Notes: generated from the letters alone by a model not told the origin. DNA of 64,000 bases from Vibrio sp. DW001 (GCF_029016285.1 NZ_CP091975.1:1-64000), one strand, 5' to 3'. Counted from the first letter of the stretch, positions 37,393 through 46,797 are shown. Numbers and translations are program-made.

Positions 37393-37788
37393 TTACTTGT
37401 CCCTTTTCTTTGGCTTGCCAGAGGGTTCGGATAAGTACTTTTTTCTTAGACCTGCCCCGTATTCTTTATCCATGATATCAACCATCCCATTGAGGACGAT
37501 ATTCTTCATTTTCTCTTCTTCTAGTTGACGTTCGAGGCGCTTGATTTTTTGAGCTGGAGTCTCTTTTGATTTAGGCATATTGGGTACATAAATTGGTTTC
37601 GACCAATCTAGTTTACCATGCTTTTTTAACCACACGAGCACGGTGCTGCGCCCCTGAATGCCATAGTTTTTTTGAGCTTGCTTGTAGGTGAAATCGCCTT
37701 TTTCAACTTGATTGACTACTGCCAATTTAAAGCCTAATGAGTAATCTCTTTGTGAGCGTCGAGCTCGGTTGGGTGTTGGATTGTCCAT
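37393..37788 (-). CDS. IS3-family transposase OrfA
   Basis: The DNA-binding N-terminal part of the transposase. The start at 37788 (MDNPTPNRARRSQRDYSLGF) is preceded by GAGGA; the 131-residue protein has a helix-turn-helix (FKLAVVNQVEKGDFTYKQAQKNYGI, STVLVWLKKHG) and a leucine-zipper-like coiled coil (KIKRLERQLEEEKMKNIVLNG). It alone would bind the ends and repress; fused to OrfB by frameshift it gives transposase. Confidence 0.9.
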   Translation of the reverse strand: MDNPTPNRARRSQRDYSLGFKLAVVNQVEKGDFTYKQAQKNYGIQGRSTVLVWLKKHGKLDWSKPIYVPNMPKSKETPAQKIKRLERQLEEEKMKNIVLNGMVDIMDKEYGAGLRKKYLSEPSGKPKKRDK

Positions 37789-37840
37789 TTTAAAGTCCTC
37801 AATGTGTAAACACATTTCAGGACGAGACAGATAAAATAAA

Positions 37841-37874
37841 AAGGCCTAGTCTATTAATAGACTAGGCCTTTTTT
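37841..37874. terminator. Strong bidirectional terminator (ubiK, and originally ilvC)
   Basis: AAGGCCTAGTCTATT and AATAGACTAGGCCTT are perfect 15-bp complements, with A-run to the left and T-run to the right. It ends ubiK leftward. Before the IS inserted at GAT, it would have lain about 30 bp after the ilvC stop and ended ilvC rightward. Confidence 0.9.
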
Positions 37875-37905
37875 AATGGTTTTAGTTTTTACACTTTACC
37901 TTTGA

Positions 37906-38157
37906 TTATTTGTCAGTAAACTTCGCTTCAATTTCAGCTAACTTCGCTTCCATCTCTGTTATTTTTTGGCGAGTGCGTAGCAGTACTTGGGTCTGAACAT
38001 CGAACTCTTCACGGCTAACAACATCTAATTTGTTTAGCTGACCTTGGATAACTTGACGAACTTTTTGATCAACATCAGCACCCAGCTCTTTTACTGGAGC
38101 GGGCATCGATTCATGAATTTGCTTTGCAATCTGTTCTAATTTTTTTGGATCAAACAT
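37906..38157 (-). CDS. ubiK: Ubiquinone biosynthesis accessory factor UbiK
   Basis: A small coiled-coil protein of the YqiC/BMFP family that assists the ubiquinone-synthesis complex. The 83-residue product begins MFDPKKLEQIAKQIHESMP and has a C-terminal heptad-rich helix (LLRTRQKITEMEAKLAEIEAKF), both typical. It is alone on the minus strand between two terminators. Confidence 0.92.
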   Translation of the reverse strand: MFDPKKLEQIAKQIHESMPAPVKELGADVDQKVRQVIQGQLNKLDVVSREEFDVQTQVLLRTRQKITEMEAKLAEIEAKFTDK

Positions 38158-38228
38158 GAGACGTAAACTCCTATCAATTTGAATTCATTCTATTCAAAAT
38201 AGATCAAAATGTCCTTAGTAATATAAAT

Positions 38229-38253
38229 AAAAAGGCCACCTAAGTGGCCTTTA
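38229..38253 (-). terminator. Terminator of the RND efflux operon
   Basis: AAAGGCCAC CTAA GTGGCCTTT, followed on the minus strand by TTTATTT, lies 15 bp after the pump-gene stop. Confidence 0.85.
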
Positions 38254-38268
38254 AGTAATTAAAATGAC

Positions 38269-41200
38269 TTAGTGATGGCTAGATAATTCACGCTGTGCTG
38301 CCCTCGCTTCATCAAATCTTGCAAGTTTTTCCAAGTCCTTATCTTCTAAGAAGATGGGTAGTGGCTTGTGTTTTTCTGCAAGGTAAGAATAGATAACTGG
38401 CAATACAAACAATGTGAATATCGTACCAATGGCTAGACCAGCAACGATAACTATACCAATACTGAAGCGTTGAGCAGCACCGGCACCAGTTGCATACATT
38501 AGCGGAACCAGACCTGCAATCATTGCAGCTGTTGTCATAAGAATTGGACGAAGGCGAACTTTCGCCGCTTCCATTACCGCTTCTGTACGGGTCTTTCCGT
38601 GTAGCAATTGCTCTTCTTTAGCCACTTCACATATCAAAATACCGTGCTTGGTGATTAAGCCAACAAGGGTAATCAAACCGACTTGAGAGTAAATATTCAT
38701 GGAGGACAAACCCCAAGCCAAGGCGACTAATGCACCACAAATTGCCAGTGGTACAGATACCATGATGACTAACGGATCTCTAAGCGATTCAAATTGAATT
38801 GCTAACACCAAGAATATGATGGCAAGTGCAAGTCCAAAGGTTGTAAATAACGAACTTCCTTCTGTAACATATTGTCTCGATTCACCCATGTAATCATGTG
38901 TGTATCCGTCAGGCAACTTAGTTTCCGCGATATTTTCAAACCAAGCAATGGCATCACCCATTGGAATGATGGGCACTGCACCAATGGTTGCCGAGTTAAG
39001 TTGGTTGAAGTGCGGAAGCGACCTAGGTTCAGCGATAACATCAATACTGATCAAGCTACCAAGCGGAACGGCTTTACCAGAAGCAGAACGAACGTAATAG
39101 TTGTTCATTGATTCAGGATTAAGTCGATACTTACGTTCTACCTGTGGAATAACTTCATAGGAGCGACCATTTAAATCAATTCGATTAACATAACCATCGG
39201 CCATCATAGTACTTAACGTGACACCAATGTCTTGCATGGTGACGCCGTAAGCGCCTGCCTTGTCTTTATCAATACTGATTTTCATTGTCGCTGAATCGTA
39301 ATTCAAATCAATATCTGCATATACGAAACTAGGACTTTTTATTGTTTCCATAAGTACTTCGGTTGCTATTTGGAATAAGCTTTCAAAGTTGTTAGGAGTA
39401 TTGATAACAAACTGAACTGGCAGACCAGAGCCTGCACCAGGTAGTTCAGGCATCTGGAATGCGATTACATTCATAGCAGGAACTTGTTTAATCAACCCAG
39501 TTACACGTTGTGTAACTTCAGCCTGACTTGCTTCACGTTCACTCCAAGGCACCATTGACGCGATACCAAATGCCTGGTTTGAACTTGGTACACCAACAAA
39601 TACCTGTGCATAAGAGACTTCCGGTTGATCAGCCAGTATCTGATTGACATCAGCCATCGATTTTTGCAAATAGTCTAGGTTTGCATTTGATGGACCTGTA
39701 CCCATCAACATAACAATACCTTTATCTTCAGAAGGTGCTAATTCACTTGGGATCAGCTTAAACAAAACTGGTAAAACACCGAAGACGATGACAGCAAAAA
39801 TAAGAATTACTGGACGTGTTTTCATTACAGCGCTAAGCATTGAGACGTATACATTAGTTAAGCCATCAAGTGCTTTGTGTACAGTTTCTTCGAATCTGCT
39901 TGGTTTTTCGTTAGCTTTAAGCATCTTCGAACACATCATTGGAGATAGTGTTAAAGCAATAATACCGGAAACAAAAACGGCGCCAGCAAGTGTCAATGCA
40001 AACTCTTTAAACAAAGATCCTGTAATTCCTCCCATCATTGCTATTGGTGCGTATACCGCGCCTAAAGTCAATGTCATTGCAATAACAGGCATTGCAATTT
40101 CTCGAGTACCTATAATAGCAGCCCTAAACGGGGATTCGCCCAACTTTAAGTGTCGATCTACGTTTTCCAAAACAACAATGGCATCATCTACAACAAGCCC
40201 GATTGCAAGCACCATGGCTAGTAATGTCATTAAGTTCCACGAGAACCCCATTATCTGCATTACCATCGCAACACCAATTAGAGACAGTGGGATAGTAACT
40301 ATGGGGATTATTACTGCACGCAATGAACCCAAGAATAAGGTAATAACCACTATTACAATGAGTGCAGCTTCAGCAATAGTTTTTATAACTTCATTAATGG
40401 ATTCATTAATCGCAACTGTAGAGTCATATAGAACATTCATCTCAATGTTGCTAGGCATGTTCTGTCTAAGAGTTGGTAAAATGTCTAATACACCTTTTGC
40501 TATGTTGATCGGGTTAGCGCTTGGTGCTGCGTTAATAGCAACAACAACTGCTTCTCGTCCATTAGCATTAGCTCTAACAACGTCATGGCTTTTTTCTCTA
40601 GTGACATTTGCAACATCACTCAAGCGAACCAGTTCGCCTTCTTCTTGTTTGACGACTAAACGCTTAAGTTCTGCCACACTTGAAATTTGTGTATCCGCAC
40701 TACCGTTATAAATAACAAACTCGCCGGTAGATTGGCCCGTTGCCGATTGATAGTTGTTTGAGTTGAGTACACCCATGATTTCAGGAGCGGTAATACCTAA
40801 TGCTGCCATTTTCGCAGGGTCTAACCAAATACGCATTGCATATTTAGACCCACCGTAATGATCTACACTGGCGACTCCGCTAACTGAAAATAGTTGGGGA
40901 TCGATAACTCTTTCAAGATAGTCAGTAACTTGACTTGAAGCTAACTCCTCACTGGTAAAACCAATATAAAGTACTGCTGTCGTTGAACCAGTAGACATCG
41001 TAACCGTTGGATCCTCTGATTCACTTGGTAGTACAGACCTTACGGAGTTTGATTTTGCAAGAATATCTGATAGAGCAGCATTGGGATCAGTATTAAGCTT
41101 CATGGTCACCGTAATGGTAGAAGTACCCAAAACTGATTGAGATGTCATGAAATCAATATTATCGGCTTGTGCGATTGCTTGTTCTAAAGGTTGTGTAATA

Positions 41201-41385
41201 AAACCTTGAATAAGATCTGCACTGGCTCCGTAATAACCAGTTGTGACAGTGACAACTGTATTCGTCATTTCAGGGTATTCGCGTACCTGCATTTTGAATA
41301 TTGCTTGGAACCCAAGCAAAGCAATCAAAAAGCTGATAGATACCGCTAAAACTGGACGTTTTATGAATATGTCAGTAAAGCGCAT
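38269..41385 (-). CDS. vexB: RND multidrug efflux pump, inner-membrane transporter (VexB-like)
   Basis: A proton-driven pump of the AcrB/HAE1 family that extrudes drugs, bile salts or detergents through a tripartite channel. The 1038-residue protein starts MRFTDIFIKRPVLAVSISFL and has twelve membrane segments in two halves, with two large periplasmic loops. The proton-relay acidic pair is in the TM4 segment AIGLVVDDAIVVLENV, and VGLITKHGILICEVAKE is the matching TM10/11 region. It follows its adaptor gene by 12 bp, and the outer-membrane channel is not encoded nearby, as is common in Vibrio. The name VexB rests on gene order next to ilvC-ubiK remembered from V. cholerae; family membership is certain. 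Confidence 0.9.
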   Translation of the reverse strand: MRFTDIFIKRPVLAVSISFLIALLGFQAIFKMQVREYPEMTNTVVTVTTGYYGASADLIQGFITQPLEQAIAQADNIDFMTSQSVLGTSTITVTMKLNTDPNAALSDILAKSNSVRSVLPSESEDPTVTMSTGSTTAVLYIGFTSEELASSQVTDYLERVIDPQLFSVSGVASVDHYGGSKYAMRIWLDPAKMAALGITAPEIMGVLNSNNYQSATGQSTGEFVIYNGSADTQISSVAELKRLVVKQEEGELVRLSDVANVTREKSHDVVRANANGREAVVVAINAAPSANPINIAKGVLDILPTLRQNMPSNIEMNVLYDSTVAINESINEVIKTIAEAALIVIVVITLFLGSLRAVIIPIVTIPLSLIGVAMVMQIMGFSWNLMTLLAMVLAIGLVVDDAIVVLENVDRHLKLGESPFRAAIIGTREIAMPVIAMTLTLGAVYAPIAMMGGITGSLFKEFALTLAGAVFVSGIIALTLSPMMCSKMLKANEKPSRFEETVHKALDGLTNVYVSMLSAVMKTRPVILIFAVIVFGVLPVLFKLIPSELAPSEDKGIVMLMGTGPSNANLDYLQKSMADVNQILADQPEVSYAQVFVGVPSSNQAFGIASMVPWSEREASQAEVTQRVTGLIKQVPAMNVIAFQMPELPGAGSGLPVQFVINTPNNFESLFQIATEVLMETIKSPSFVYADIDLNYDSATMKISIDKDKAGAYGVTMQDIGVTLSTMMADGYVNRIDLNGRSYEVIPQVERKYRLNPESMNNYYVRSASGKAVPLGSLISIDVIAEPRSLPHFNQLNSATIGAVPIIPMGDAIAWFENIAETKLPDGYTHDYMGESRQYVTEGSSLFTTFGLALAIIFLVLAIQFESLRDPLVIMVSVPLAICGALVALAWGLSSMNIYSQVGLITLVGLITKHGILICEVAKEEQLLHGKTRTEAVMEAAKVRLRPILMTTAAMIAGLVPLMYATGAGAAQRFSIGIVIVAGLAIGTIFTLFVLPVIYSYLAEKHKPLPIFLEDKDLEKLARFDEARAAQRELSSHH

Positions 41386-41397
41386 TTAATCCCCCAA

Positions 41398-42516
41398 TTA
41401 CAGCATCGGTGTTTCAGCAGGAGGAGTAAGTGCATCATTCTCCACTACTTTAACTTTGGCGTCGTTACTCAAGCGGACTTGGCCTGATGTGACAATTTCA
41501 TCACCAGCTTTAACACCACTTAGGATGTGTGCTATATCATCCTTGCGTTCACCAACATTGATAACTTGTTGCTTAACACGTGTGACGCCATCTACGTCAG
41601 TTAGCACATAAACATTGTCGCCATATAGCGTAAATGTAATGGCAATCTGAGGCAGAACTACTTGATCCTTTACTGTCGGTAGAATGATGTCTGCACGTGC
41701 AAACATACCGCTTCGAAGTTTACCGCCATTATTTGGAATATCAGCTTGGACTTCTATTAAACCACTTTTAACATCAACAGCAGGTTCAATTGCAGAAATA
41801 GATCCGATAAACGACTCTTCTGGATACGAATCTACTCGAATATCCATTTCTTGGCCGATATAGATGCGAGAAATATCTGTTTGGGAAACGGTAAAGCGAA
41901 GGCGCATTACACTAGTGTCTTCAAGTCGAACAATATCATCACCGGGCTGTAGATATTCACCTAAGAACACATTTCTAATACCTACAACACCATCAAACGG
42001 AGCTGAAATTTCGCGTCTGTCTATTGATGCTTCTAAAGATTTAATATCGGACTGTAGAGAGAAATATTCAGCTTCTGCAGTATCATAAGACTCTTTAGAT
42101 ACGGAGCCTTTTTTATATAGACCTTTATAGCGTTTATATTTGGCTTCTGCTGCTGGTAAACGAGCTTTTGAGCTATTTAAGTTGGCTTTTTCTACTTCAG
42201 TATCAAGAAGAACCAATTTCTGCCCGGTCTTCACGGTTTCACCCGAATCAAATTCAATCTTGTCAATGACGCCATTTGATTCAGTGGTTAAGGTGACACC
42301 TTGATTAGGCTCAATAAAACCAATTGCTTGAATGGTCGGTATCCAGTCGATTGAGTCGACTTTGATGGTGGTGACTGGAAACTCCTGTTCAGGAGCGTTA
42401 GCCATTCTTTCACCCATTTTTTGAAAATCTGTCAATTTTTTATAAATGACAGTTCCAAAAAGTAAACCCACGATAACCAACATACCCAAAAACCAAAAAA
42501 TGGTTCTTCTCTTCAT
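41398..42516 (-). CDS. vexA: RND efflux periplasmic adaptor (VexA-like)
   Basis: A membrane-fusion protein linking the pump to an outer-membrane TolC-type channel. The 372-residue protein has an N-terminal membrane anchor (TIFWFLGMLVIVGLLFGTVI) without a lipobox. Then come the split lipoyl domain (GFIEPNQGVTLTTESNGVI; ISAPFDGVVGIRNVFLGEYL), an alpha-hairpin (ARLPAAEAKYKRYKGLYKKG) and a beta-barrel. It sits between the regulator (17 bp) and pump (12 bp) genes. The symbol depends on gene order, as for the pump. Confidence 0.88.
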   Translation of the reverse strand: MKRRTIFWFLGMLVIVGLLFGTVIYKKLTDFQKMGERMANAPEQEFPVTTIKVDSIDWIPTIQAIGFIEPNQGVTLTTESNGVIDKIEFDSGETVKTGQKLVLLDTEVEKANLNSSKARLPAAEAKYKRYKGLYKKGSVSKESYDTAEAEYFSLQSDIKSLEASIDRREISAPFDGVVGIRNVFLGEYLQPGDDIVRLEDTSVMRLRFTVSQTDISRIYIGQEMDIRVDSYPEESFIGSISAIEPAVDVKSGLIEVQADIPNNGGKLRSGMFARADIILPTVKDQVVLPQIAITFTLYGDNVYVLTDVDGVTRVKQQVINVGERKDDIAHILSGVKAGDEIVTSGQVRLSNDAKVKVVENDALTPPAETPML

Positions 42517-42533
42517 TCTGTTGAACTCCGAAA

Positions 42534-43109
42534 TTAATGATTAATTAAAGCATCCCAGCTTGCGTCGATGGCTTGATTAATTGCCTCTTCGTCAATCTGA
42601 GAGCAGTTTTTTCTTTGTCTTCTAGCCAGCGCAGCGCTAGATTCAATACTTACACTCGATAAAATGTCGTTATCCAATGGTTTAAAAACTCCTTGAGCTT
42701 TACCTTCATTGAACATTTGATCAATTTTATAAAACATCTTTTTTATTTTTAACGCATCTTGATCACTCTGATTCGAACAGAGCAGTTCAAAAAGCATATG
42801 GCTTTTGATGGCATTTTTAGTTTTAGAAAAGTGCCAAATGTTTAGCCATATAGTGGTGTACTTTTCTTTCAATTGCATGTCATCGCTAAGGCCAGCTTGA
42901 ATAATATCTGCTGTTCTTTGAGTAACATGAAACCGAGTTTCCTCGATTAAATGTTCTTTATCGTTAAAATATCTGTAAATAGTCCCCGCAGCTACACCTG
43001 CTTGTTTGGCCACTTTTTGCATAGATAGTCCGTGAATCCCCTCTATCGCCACTAATGATTCCGTTGCGTTTAAAATGAGTTCTCTCTTATCTGTACCTTC
43101 GGAAGACAT
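42534..43109 (-). CDS. vexR: TetR-family repressor of the RND operon (VexR-like)
   Basis: The start at 43109 gives MSSEGTDKRELILNATESLV; the longer frame would run through the operator palindrome. The 191-residue protein has the TetR helix-turn-helix (GLSMQKVAKQAGVAAGTIYRYFNDKEHLI) and a ligand-binding C-terminal helical domain. It is the first gene of a regulator-adaptor-pump operon, with a 22-bp perfect palindrome just upstream, so autoregulation together with control of the pump is likely. Whether it represses or activates is not evident from sequence. Confidence 0.88.
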   Translation of the reverse strand: MSSEGTDKRELILNATESLVAIEGIHGLSMQKVAKQAGVAAGTIYRYFNDKEHLIEETRFHVTQRTADIIQAGLSDDMQLKEKYTTIWLNIWHFSKTKNAIKSHMLFELLCSNQSDQDALKIKKMFYKIDQMFNEGKAQGVFKPLDNDILSSVSIESSAALARRQRKNCSQIDEEAINQAIDASWDALINH

Positions 43110-43121
43110 ATTTAGCCTAAA

Positions 43122-43143
43122 AATGAATGAACGTTCATTCATT
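43122..43143. promoter_or_regulatory. Operator palindrome upstream of vexR
   Basis: A perfect 22-bp palindrome with half-site AATGAATGAAC and its complement GTTCATTCATT starts 12 bp upstream of the vexR start. TGAAyG / CrTTCA half-sites are typical of TetR operators. It probably overlaps the operon promoter. Confidence 0.82.
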
Positions 43144-43283
43144 ATCTCACTTTGTTGCAATAATTCAATGAATAAACGGTCTCAATTGTGATTAATACTC
43201 TCATCGTAACCTTGCAATAGCATTATGAGGGTCAGAATACTATTATAGGTCTGATTTCTTATCCGCACAGTAGAGTAGTAAAA

Positions 43284-45299
43284 ATGAAACTAAACCCGGC
43301 GCAAGATGAAGCGGTTAAATTTGTCTCAGGACCATGTCTGGTACTTGCGGGGGCTGGATCAGGTAAAACTCGTGTGATTACTAACAAGATTGCTTATTTG
43401 GTACAGCAATGCGGACACAAGGCACGAAATATTGCTGCGGTGACCTTTACTAATAAGGCCGCAAGGGAAATGAAGGCGCGTGTTGGGCAGACTCTAAGCA
43501 AACAAGAGTCAAAGGGGCTAATGGTTTCCACATTTCATACATTAGGCCTAAATATTATTCGAAAAGAGTACAAAATACTCGGGCTGAAAGCAGGCTTTTC
43601 ATTGTTTGATGACCAAGACCAGCTTGCTTTACTTAAAGAACTCACTGAAGAGCAGTTGGATGGTGACAAAGATTTATTGAGGCAATTGTTAAGCACCATA
43701 TCTAATTGGAAGAATGATATGCTAACACCAGGCCAAGCCAAGTCTTATGCGAAGTCGGAACAAGAGACAGTATTTGCAGATTGTTTTGATGCCTATCAAA
43801 AGCAGATGAAGGCCTATAATGCTCTGGATTTCGACGATTTAATTTCAATGCCCGTATCCTTACTTAAGACCAATGAAGATGTTCGCCAGCGCTGGCAATC
43901 ACGTATTCGCTATTTATTGGTTGACGAATATCAAGACACGAATACCAGCCAGTATGAACTGGTTAGGTTATTAGTGGGAGAGAGAGCTCGCTTGACCGTT
44001 GTTGGCGACGATGATCAATCTATCTATTCTTGGCGCGGAGCCAAACCTCAAAATCTAATATTACTAAACAAAGATTACCCAGATCTACGGGTGATAAAAC
44101 TAGAGCAAAATTATCGATCTACAAGTCGAATCTTAAGAGCTGCAAATATATTAATTGATAACAACCCACACGTATTTAAGAAGACGCTTTTCTCTGAAAT
44201 TCCTGATGGCGAAAAACTCAAAGTACTCATTGCTAACAATGAAGATCATGAGGCAGAAAGGGTTACAGGTGAAATTATTGCTCATAAATTTCTTAATCGG
44301 ACTGAGTACAAAGATTACGCCATTTTATATCGTGGTAATCATCAATCCCGACTGATTGAAAAATCACTCATGCAGAACCGAATCCCGTATAAGATTTCTG
44401 GAGGGACCTCGTTTTTCTCACGTCCTGAAATTAAAGATATTATGGCGTACCTAAAAGTGATGGTTAATTCTGACGACGATAATGCATTTTTACGAATTGT
44501 TAATACCCCAAGAAGAGAGATTGGCCCGGTAACATTAGAAAAGCTTGGTACCTACGCAAACATGAGAGGAAAAAGTCTTTTTGAAGCGAGCTTTGAACTT
44601 GGGTTAGAACAACATTTATCAGGCCGAGGATTAGAATCACTTAGAAAGCTCACCAGTTGGATAGTCGCAATTTCAGAAAATGCAGAAAGAGGCAATACCG
44701 TAGAAGCGTTGCGTTCATTAGTACGTGATATTAATTACGAAGATTGGTTATATGAAACATCTTCAAGTGCGAAAGCGGCCGAAATGCGAATGAAGAATGT
44801 GTCCGAATTGTACAGTTGGATTGTCGCTGACCTTGAAGGGGACAATTATGATAAAGAGGTAAAAACACTCAAAGAGGTTGTTTTGCGTTTAACTCTTAGA
44901 GATATGATGGAACGTGGAGAAGATGCTGATGACGCTGACCAAGTTCAGTTAATGACATTACATGCTTCCAAAGGACTTGAGTTTCCATTTGTTTATTTGA
45001 TGGGAGCTGAAGAAGGAATCCTTCCACATCAAACGAGCATCGATGAAGAAAATGTAGAAGAAGAACGACGTTTGGCTTATGTCGGTATTACGCGAGCACA
45101 GAAAGAGCTCACTTTTACGATGTGTAAAGAGCGCCGACAATTTGGAGAGCTGATCAAACCTACTCAAAGTCGATTTTTAGATGAACTCCCATTCGATGAT
45201 GTCGAGTGGGAGAGCACGAAGAAAAAAGAGTCGCCAGAAGAGCGTATGGCAAAGGGACAAGCACACATTGCTAATATCCGAAATATGTTCAAAAAATAA
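43284..45299 (+). CDS. rep: ATP-dependent DNA helicase Rep
   Basis: A superfamily 1A 3'-5' helicase that clears protein roadblocks ahead of replication forks. The 671-residue protein (E. coli 673) starts [20 protein letters not shown]. It has motif [12 protein letters not shown] near residue 25, motif Ia [14 protein letters not shown], motif [12 protein letters not shown], motif [18 protein letters not shown], motif IV LEQNYRS, motif [12 protein letters not shown] and motif [19 protein letters not shown]. It is divergent from vexR and convergent with the cytochrome gene. Confidence 0.97.
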   Translation: MKLNPAQDEAVKFVSGPCLVLAGAGSGKTRVITNKIAYLVQQCGHKARNIAAVTFTNKAAREMKARVGQTLSKQESKGLMVSTFHTLGLNIIRKEYKILGLKAGFSLFDDQDQLALLKELTEEQLDGDKDLLRQLLSTISNWKNDMLTPGQAKSYAKSEQETVFADCFDAYQKQMKAYNALDFDDLISMPVSLLKTNEDVRQRWQSRIRYLLVDEYQDTNTSQYELVRLLVGERARLTVVGDDDQSIYSWRGAKPQNLILLNKDYPDLRVIKLEQNYRSTSRILRAANILIDNNPHVFKKTLFSEIPDGEKLKVLIANNEDHEAERVTGEIIAHKFLNRTEYKDYAILYRGNHQSRLIEKSLMQNRIPYKISGGTSFFSRPEIKDIMAYLKVMVNSDDDNAFLRIVNTPRREIGPVTLEKLGTYANMRGKSLFEASFELGLEQHLSGRGLESLRKLTSWIVAISENAERGNTVEALRSLVRDINYEDWLYETSSSAKAAEMRMKNVSELYSWIVADLEGDNYDKEVKTLKEVVLRLTLRDMMERGEDADDADQVQLMTLHASKGLEFPFVYLMGAEEGILPHQTSIDEENVEEERRLAYVGITRAQKELTFTMCKERRQFGELIKPTQSRFLDELPFDDVEWESTKKKESPEERMAKGQAHIANIRNMFKK

Positions 45300-45308
45300 A
45301 TTGATGTC

Positions 45309-45343
45309 GAAAAAAAGGGCTAACCTTAGGTCAACCCTTTTTA
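45309..45343. terminator. Terminator between rep and cytochrome c5
   Basis: AAAAAGGG and CCCTTTTT flank an imperfect inner stem (ACC TTA GGT), with A- and T-runs usable on both strands. The genes converge here. Confidence 0.6.
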
Positions 45344-45369
45344 CAAATCTAAAGTTTTACCTGTAGAGA

Positions 45370-45777
45370 TTACATTCCTTCAGTTAAGAACTTAACTGCT
45401 GCAATAACTTCGTCATCACTACAGTCCATGCAAGAGCCTTTGGCAGGCATAGCATTAAAGCCCTGAAGTGCATGATTAGTTAGTACATCCATTCCTTGTG
45501 CAATTCTAGGTGCCCACTGTTCAGCGTTCCCTTTTATTGGAGCGCCAGCAGCACCAGTAGCATGACAAGCTGTACAGTAAGTATTATATACTGCAGGCCC
45601 ATCGCGAGGTTCAGTACGTTCTGCCACTACAGGTGCGGCACCTGCAAGGTAAACATCACCGACTGGTTTAATGCGTTCTGCAATAGCATCGTATTCTTTA
45701 TCACCTACATTTGTTGCTAATGTTCCAGCTGAAAATGTAATTGCAGCGAATAGTACGCCGATCATTCTTAGAGACAT
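45370..45777 (-). CDS. Cytochrome c5 family protein
   Basis: A periplasmic monohaem c-type cytochrome, probably an electron shuttle to terminal oxidases or reductases. The 135-residue precursor has a signal peptide (MSLRMIGVLFAAITFSAGTLA). The haem motif CTACH sits in VYNTYCTACHATGAAGAP, FNAMPAKGSC holds the distal methionine, and the C-terminal CMDC pair is typical of the c5 group. It is single-gene and convergent with rep. Confidence 0.9.
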   Translation of the reverse strand: MSLRMIGVLFAAITFSAGTLATNVGDKEYDAIAERIKPVGDVYLAGAAPVVAERTEPRDGPAVYNTYCTACHATGAAGAPIKGNAEQWAPRIAQGMDVLTNHALQGFNAMPAKGSCMDCSDDEVIAAVKFLTEGM

Positions 45778-46013
45778 ATGTTTTAGCTCACTTTACAGTT
45801 ATTGTTTTTATTGGGCTTTGTGTTCAACAAATTTGTTAGAGTGTTCAGGTAAAAAAAGACAATTTGAAAACACATTGTTAATTTCGTGTGAATTTCAGGA
45901 GATTATATCCTGTTAATTTACTGCAATAAATACTAAGATCGCCATGATTAGCGCTTTATCACATCCTAACTGCTGAAAAAGACAACAATTAATAAAAAAA
46001 CTGTAAAAAAAAC

Positions 46014-46042
46014 TAGACTGAGAAAGGCGATATACGTATTAT
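46014..46042 (+). promoter_or_regulatory. Promoter of the tRNA cluster
   Basis: TAGACT (46014-46019), a 17-bp spacer and TATTAT (46037-46042) are followed by a C/G-rich start region (TCCACTCCGCCG), as in stringently controlled tRNA promoters. Confidence 0.55.
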
Positions 46043-46063
46043 TCCACTCCGCCGATGGGGCAT

Positions 46064-46140
<77 letters not shown>

Positions 46141-46179
46141 AATTCCGGAAGTGTCAGATGTTGGCGGTAGAAAATTAGT

Positions 46180-46256
46180 GGTGGCTATAGCTCAGTTGGT
46201 AGAGCCCTGGATTGTGATTCCGGTTGTCGCGAGTTCGAGTCTCGTTAGCCACCCCA
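46180..46256 (+). tRNA. tRNA-His (anticodon GTG), copy 1
   Basis: It has the extra 5' G of histidine tRNAs opposite C73. The acceptor GTGGCTA pairs with TAGCCAC, CCA is encoded, and CTGGA-TTGTGAT-TCCGG presents GTG. Confidence 0.96.
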
Positions 46257-46307
46257 TTTATTTAAAAAGCTTAGATGTATTATTATCTGGGTTCAAAAGC
46301 AAGATTT

Positions 46308-46372
46308 CGGTGAATAGCGCAGCTTGGTAGCGCATCTCCGGTTTTGGAATAGCGGACCAGAGGGTTTGTTTT
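46308..46372 (+). pseudogene. Degenerate tRNA-Pro with enlarged anticodon arm, copy 1
   Basis: Matches the intact tRNA-Pro 79 bp downstream from CGGTGAATAGCGCAGC to GCATCT. It then carries a longer anticodon arm, CCGGTTTTGGAATAGCGG before ACCAGAGGG, and lacks the T-arm, acceptor 3' strand and CCA. It sits where E. coli has leuT. It is not expected to be charged. Confidence 0.85.
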
Positions 46373-46386
46373 CAAATAAAAAATTT

Positions 46387-46463
<77 letters not shown>

Positions 46464-46467
46464 TTTT

Positions 46468-46495
46468 AAAAGCCTCGTCCCAAGACGAGGCTTTT
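46468..46495 (+). terminator. Terminator after first His-Pro unit
   Basis: AAAAGCCTCGTC CCAA GACGAGGCTTTT is a perfect 12-bp stem with four terminal T. If fully active it would cut off the second unit from the cluster promoter. Confidence 0.75.
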
Positions 46496-46507
46496 AATAC
46501 TTTTAGT

Positions 46508-46584
46508 GGTGGCTATAGCTCAGTTGGTAGAGCCCTGGATTGTGATTCCGGTTGTCGCGAGTTCGAGTCTCGTTAGCCACCCCA
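46508..46584 (+). tRNA. tRNA-His (anticodon GTG), copy 2
   Basis: Sequence identical to copy 1, including the extra 5' G and encoded CCA. Confidence 0.95.
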
Positions 46585-46635
46585 TTTATTTAAAAAGCTT
46601 AGATGTATTATTGTCTAGGTTCAAAAGCAAGAATT

Positions 46636-46700
46636 CGGCGAATAGCGCAGCTTGGTAGCGCATCTCCGGTTTTGGAATAGCGGACCAGAGGGTTTGTTTT
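46636..46700 (+). pseudogene. Degenerate tRNA-Pro with enlarged anticodon arm, copy 2
   Basis: Same structure and same truncation point as copy 1, with one change in the 5' acceptor strand (CGGCGAA). The shared defect shows it was present before the duplication. Confidence 0.85.
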
Positions 46701-46715
46701 CAAATAAAAAAATTT

Positions 46716-46792
<77 letters not shown>

Positions 46793-46797
46793 TCTTT

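Larger units (their letters stand above)
36526..37829 (-). mobile_element. Complete IS3-family insertion sequence (1304 bp)
   Basis: Imperfect terminal inverted repeats of about 24 bp bound the element: the left end TGTCCCGTCCTAAAATACG matches the complement of the right end TGTCTCGTCCTGAAATGTG at most positions. A 3-bp direct repeat GAT flanks it (36523-36525 and 37830-37832), the size usual for IS3 elements. Inside are two overlapping-frame genes, OrfA and OrfB, transcribed leftward, both intact. It may still be mobile. I cannot name the exact IS. Confidence 0.92.

Noticed and set aside
39788..40711. A 307-codon open frame on the plus strand inside vexB
   Set aside because: It is exactly antisense to a well-matched RND pump gene, has no ribosome site or family resemblance, and is explained by the codon bias of the real gene.
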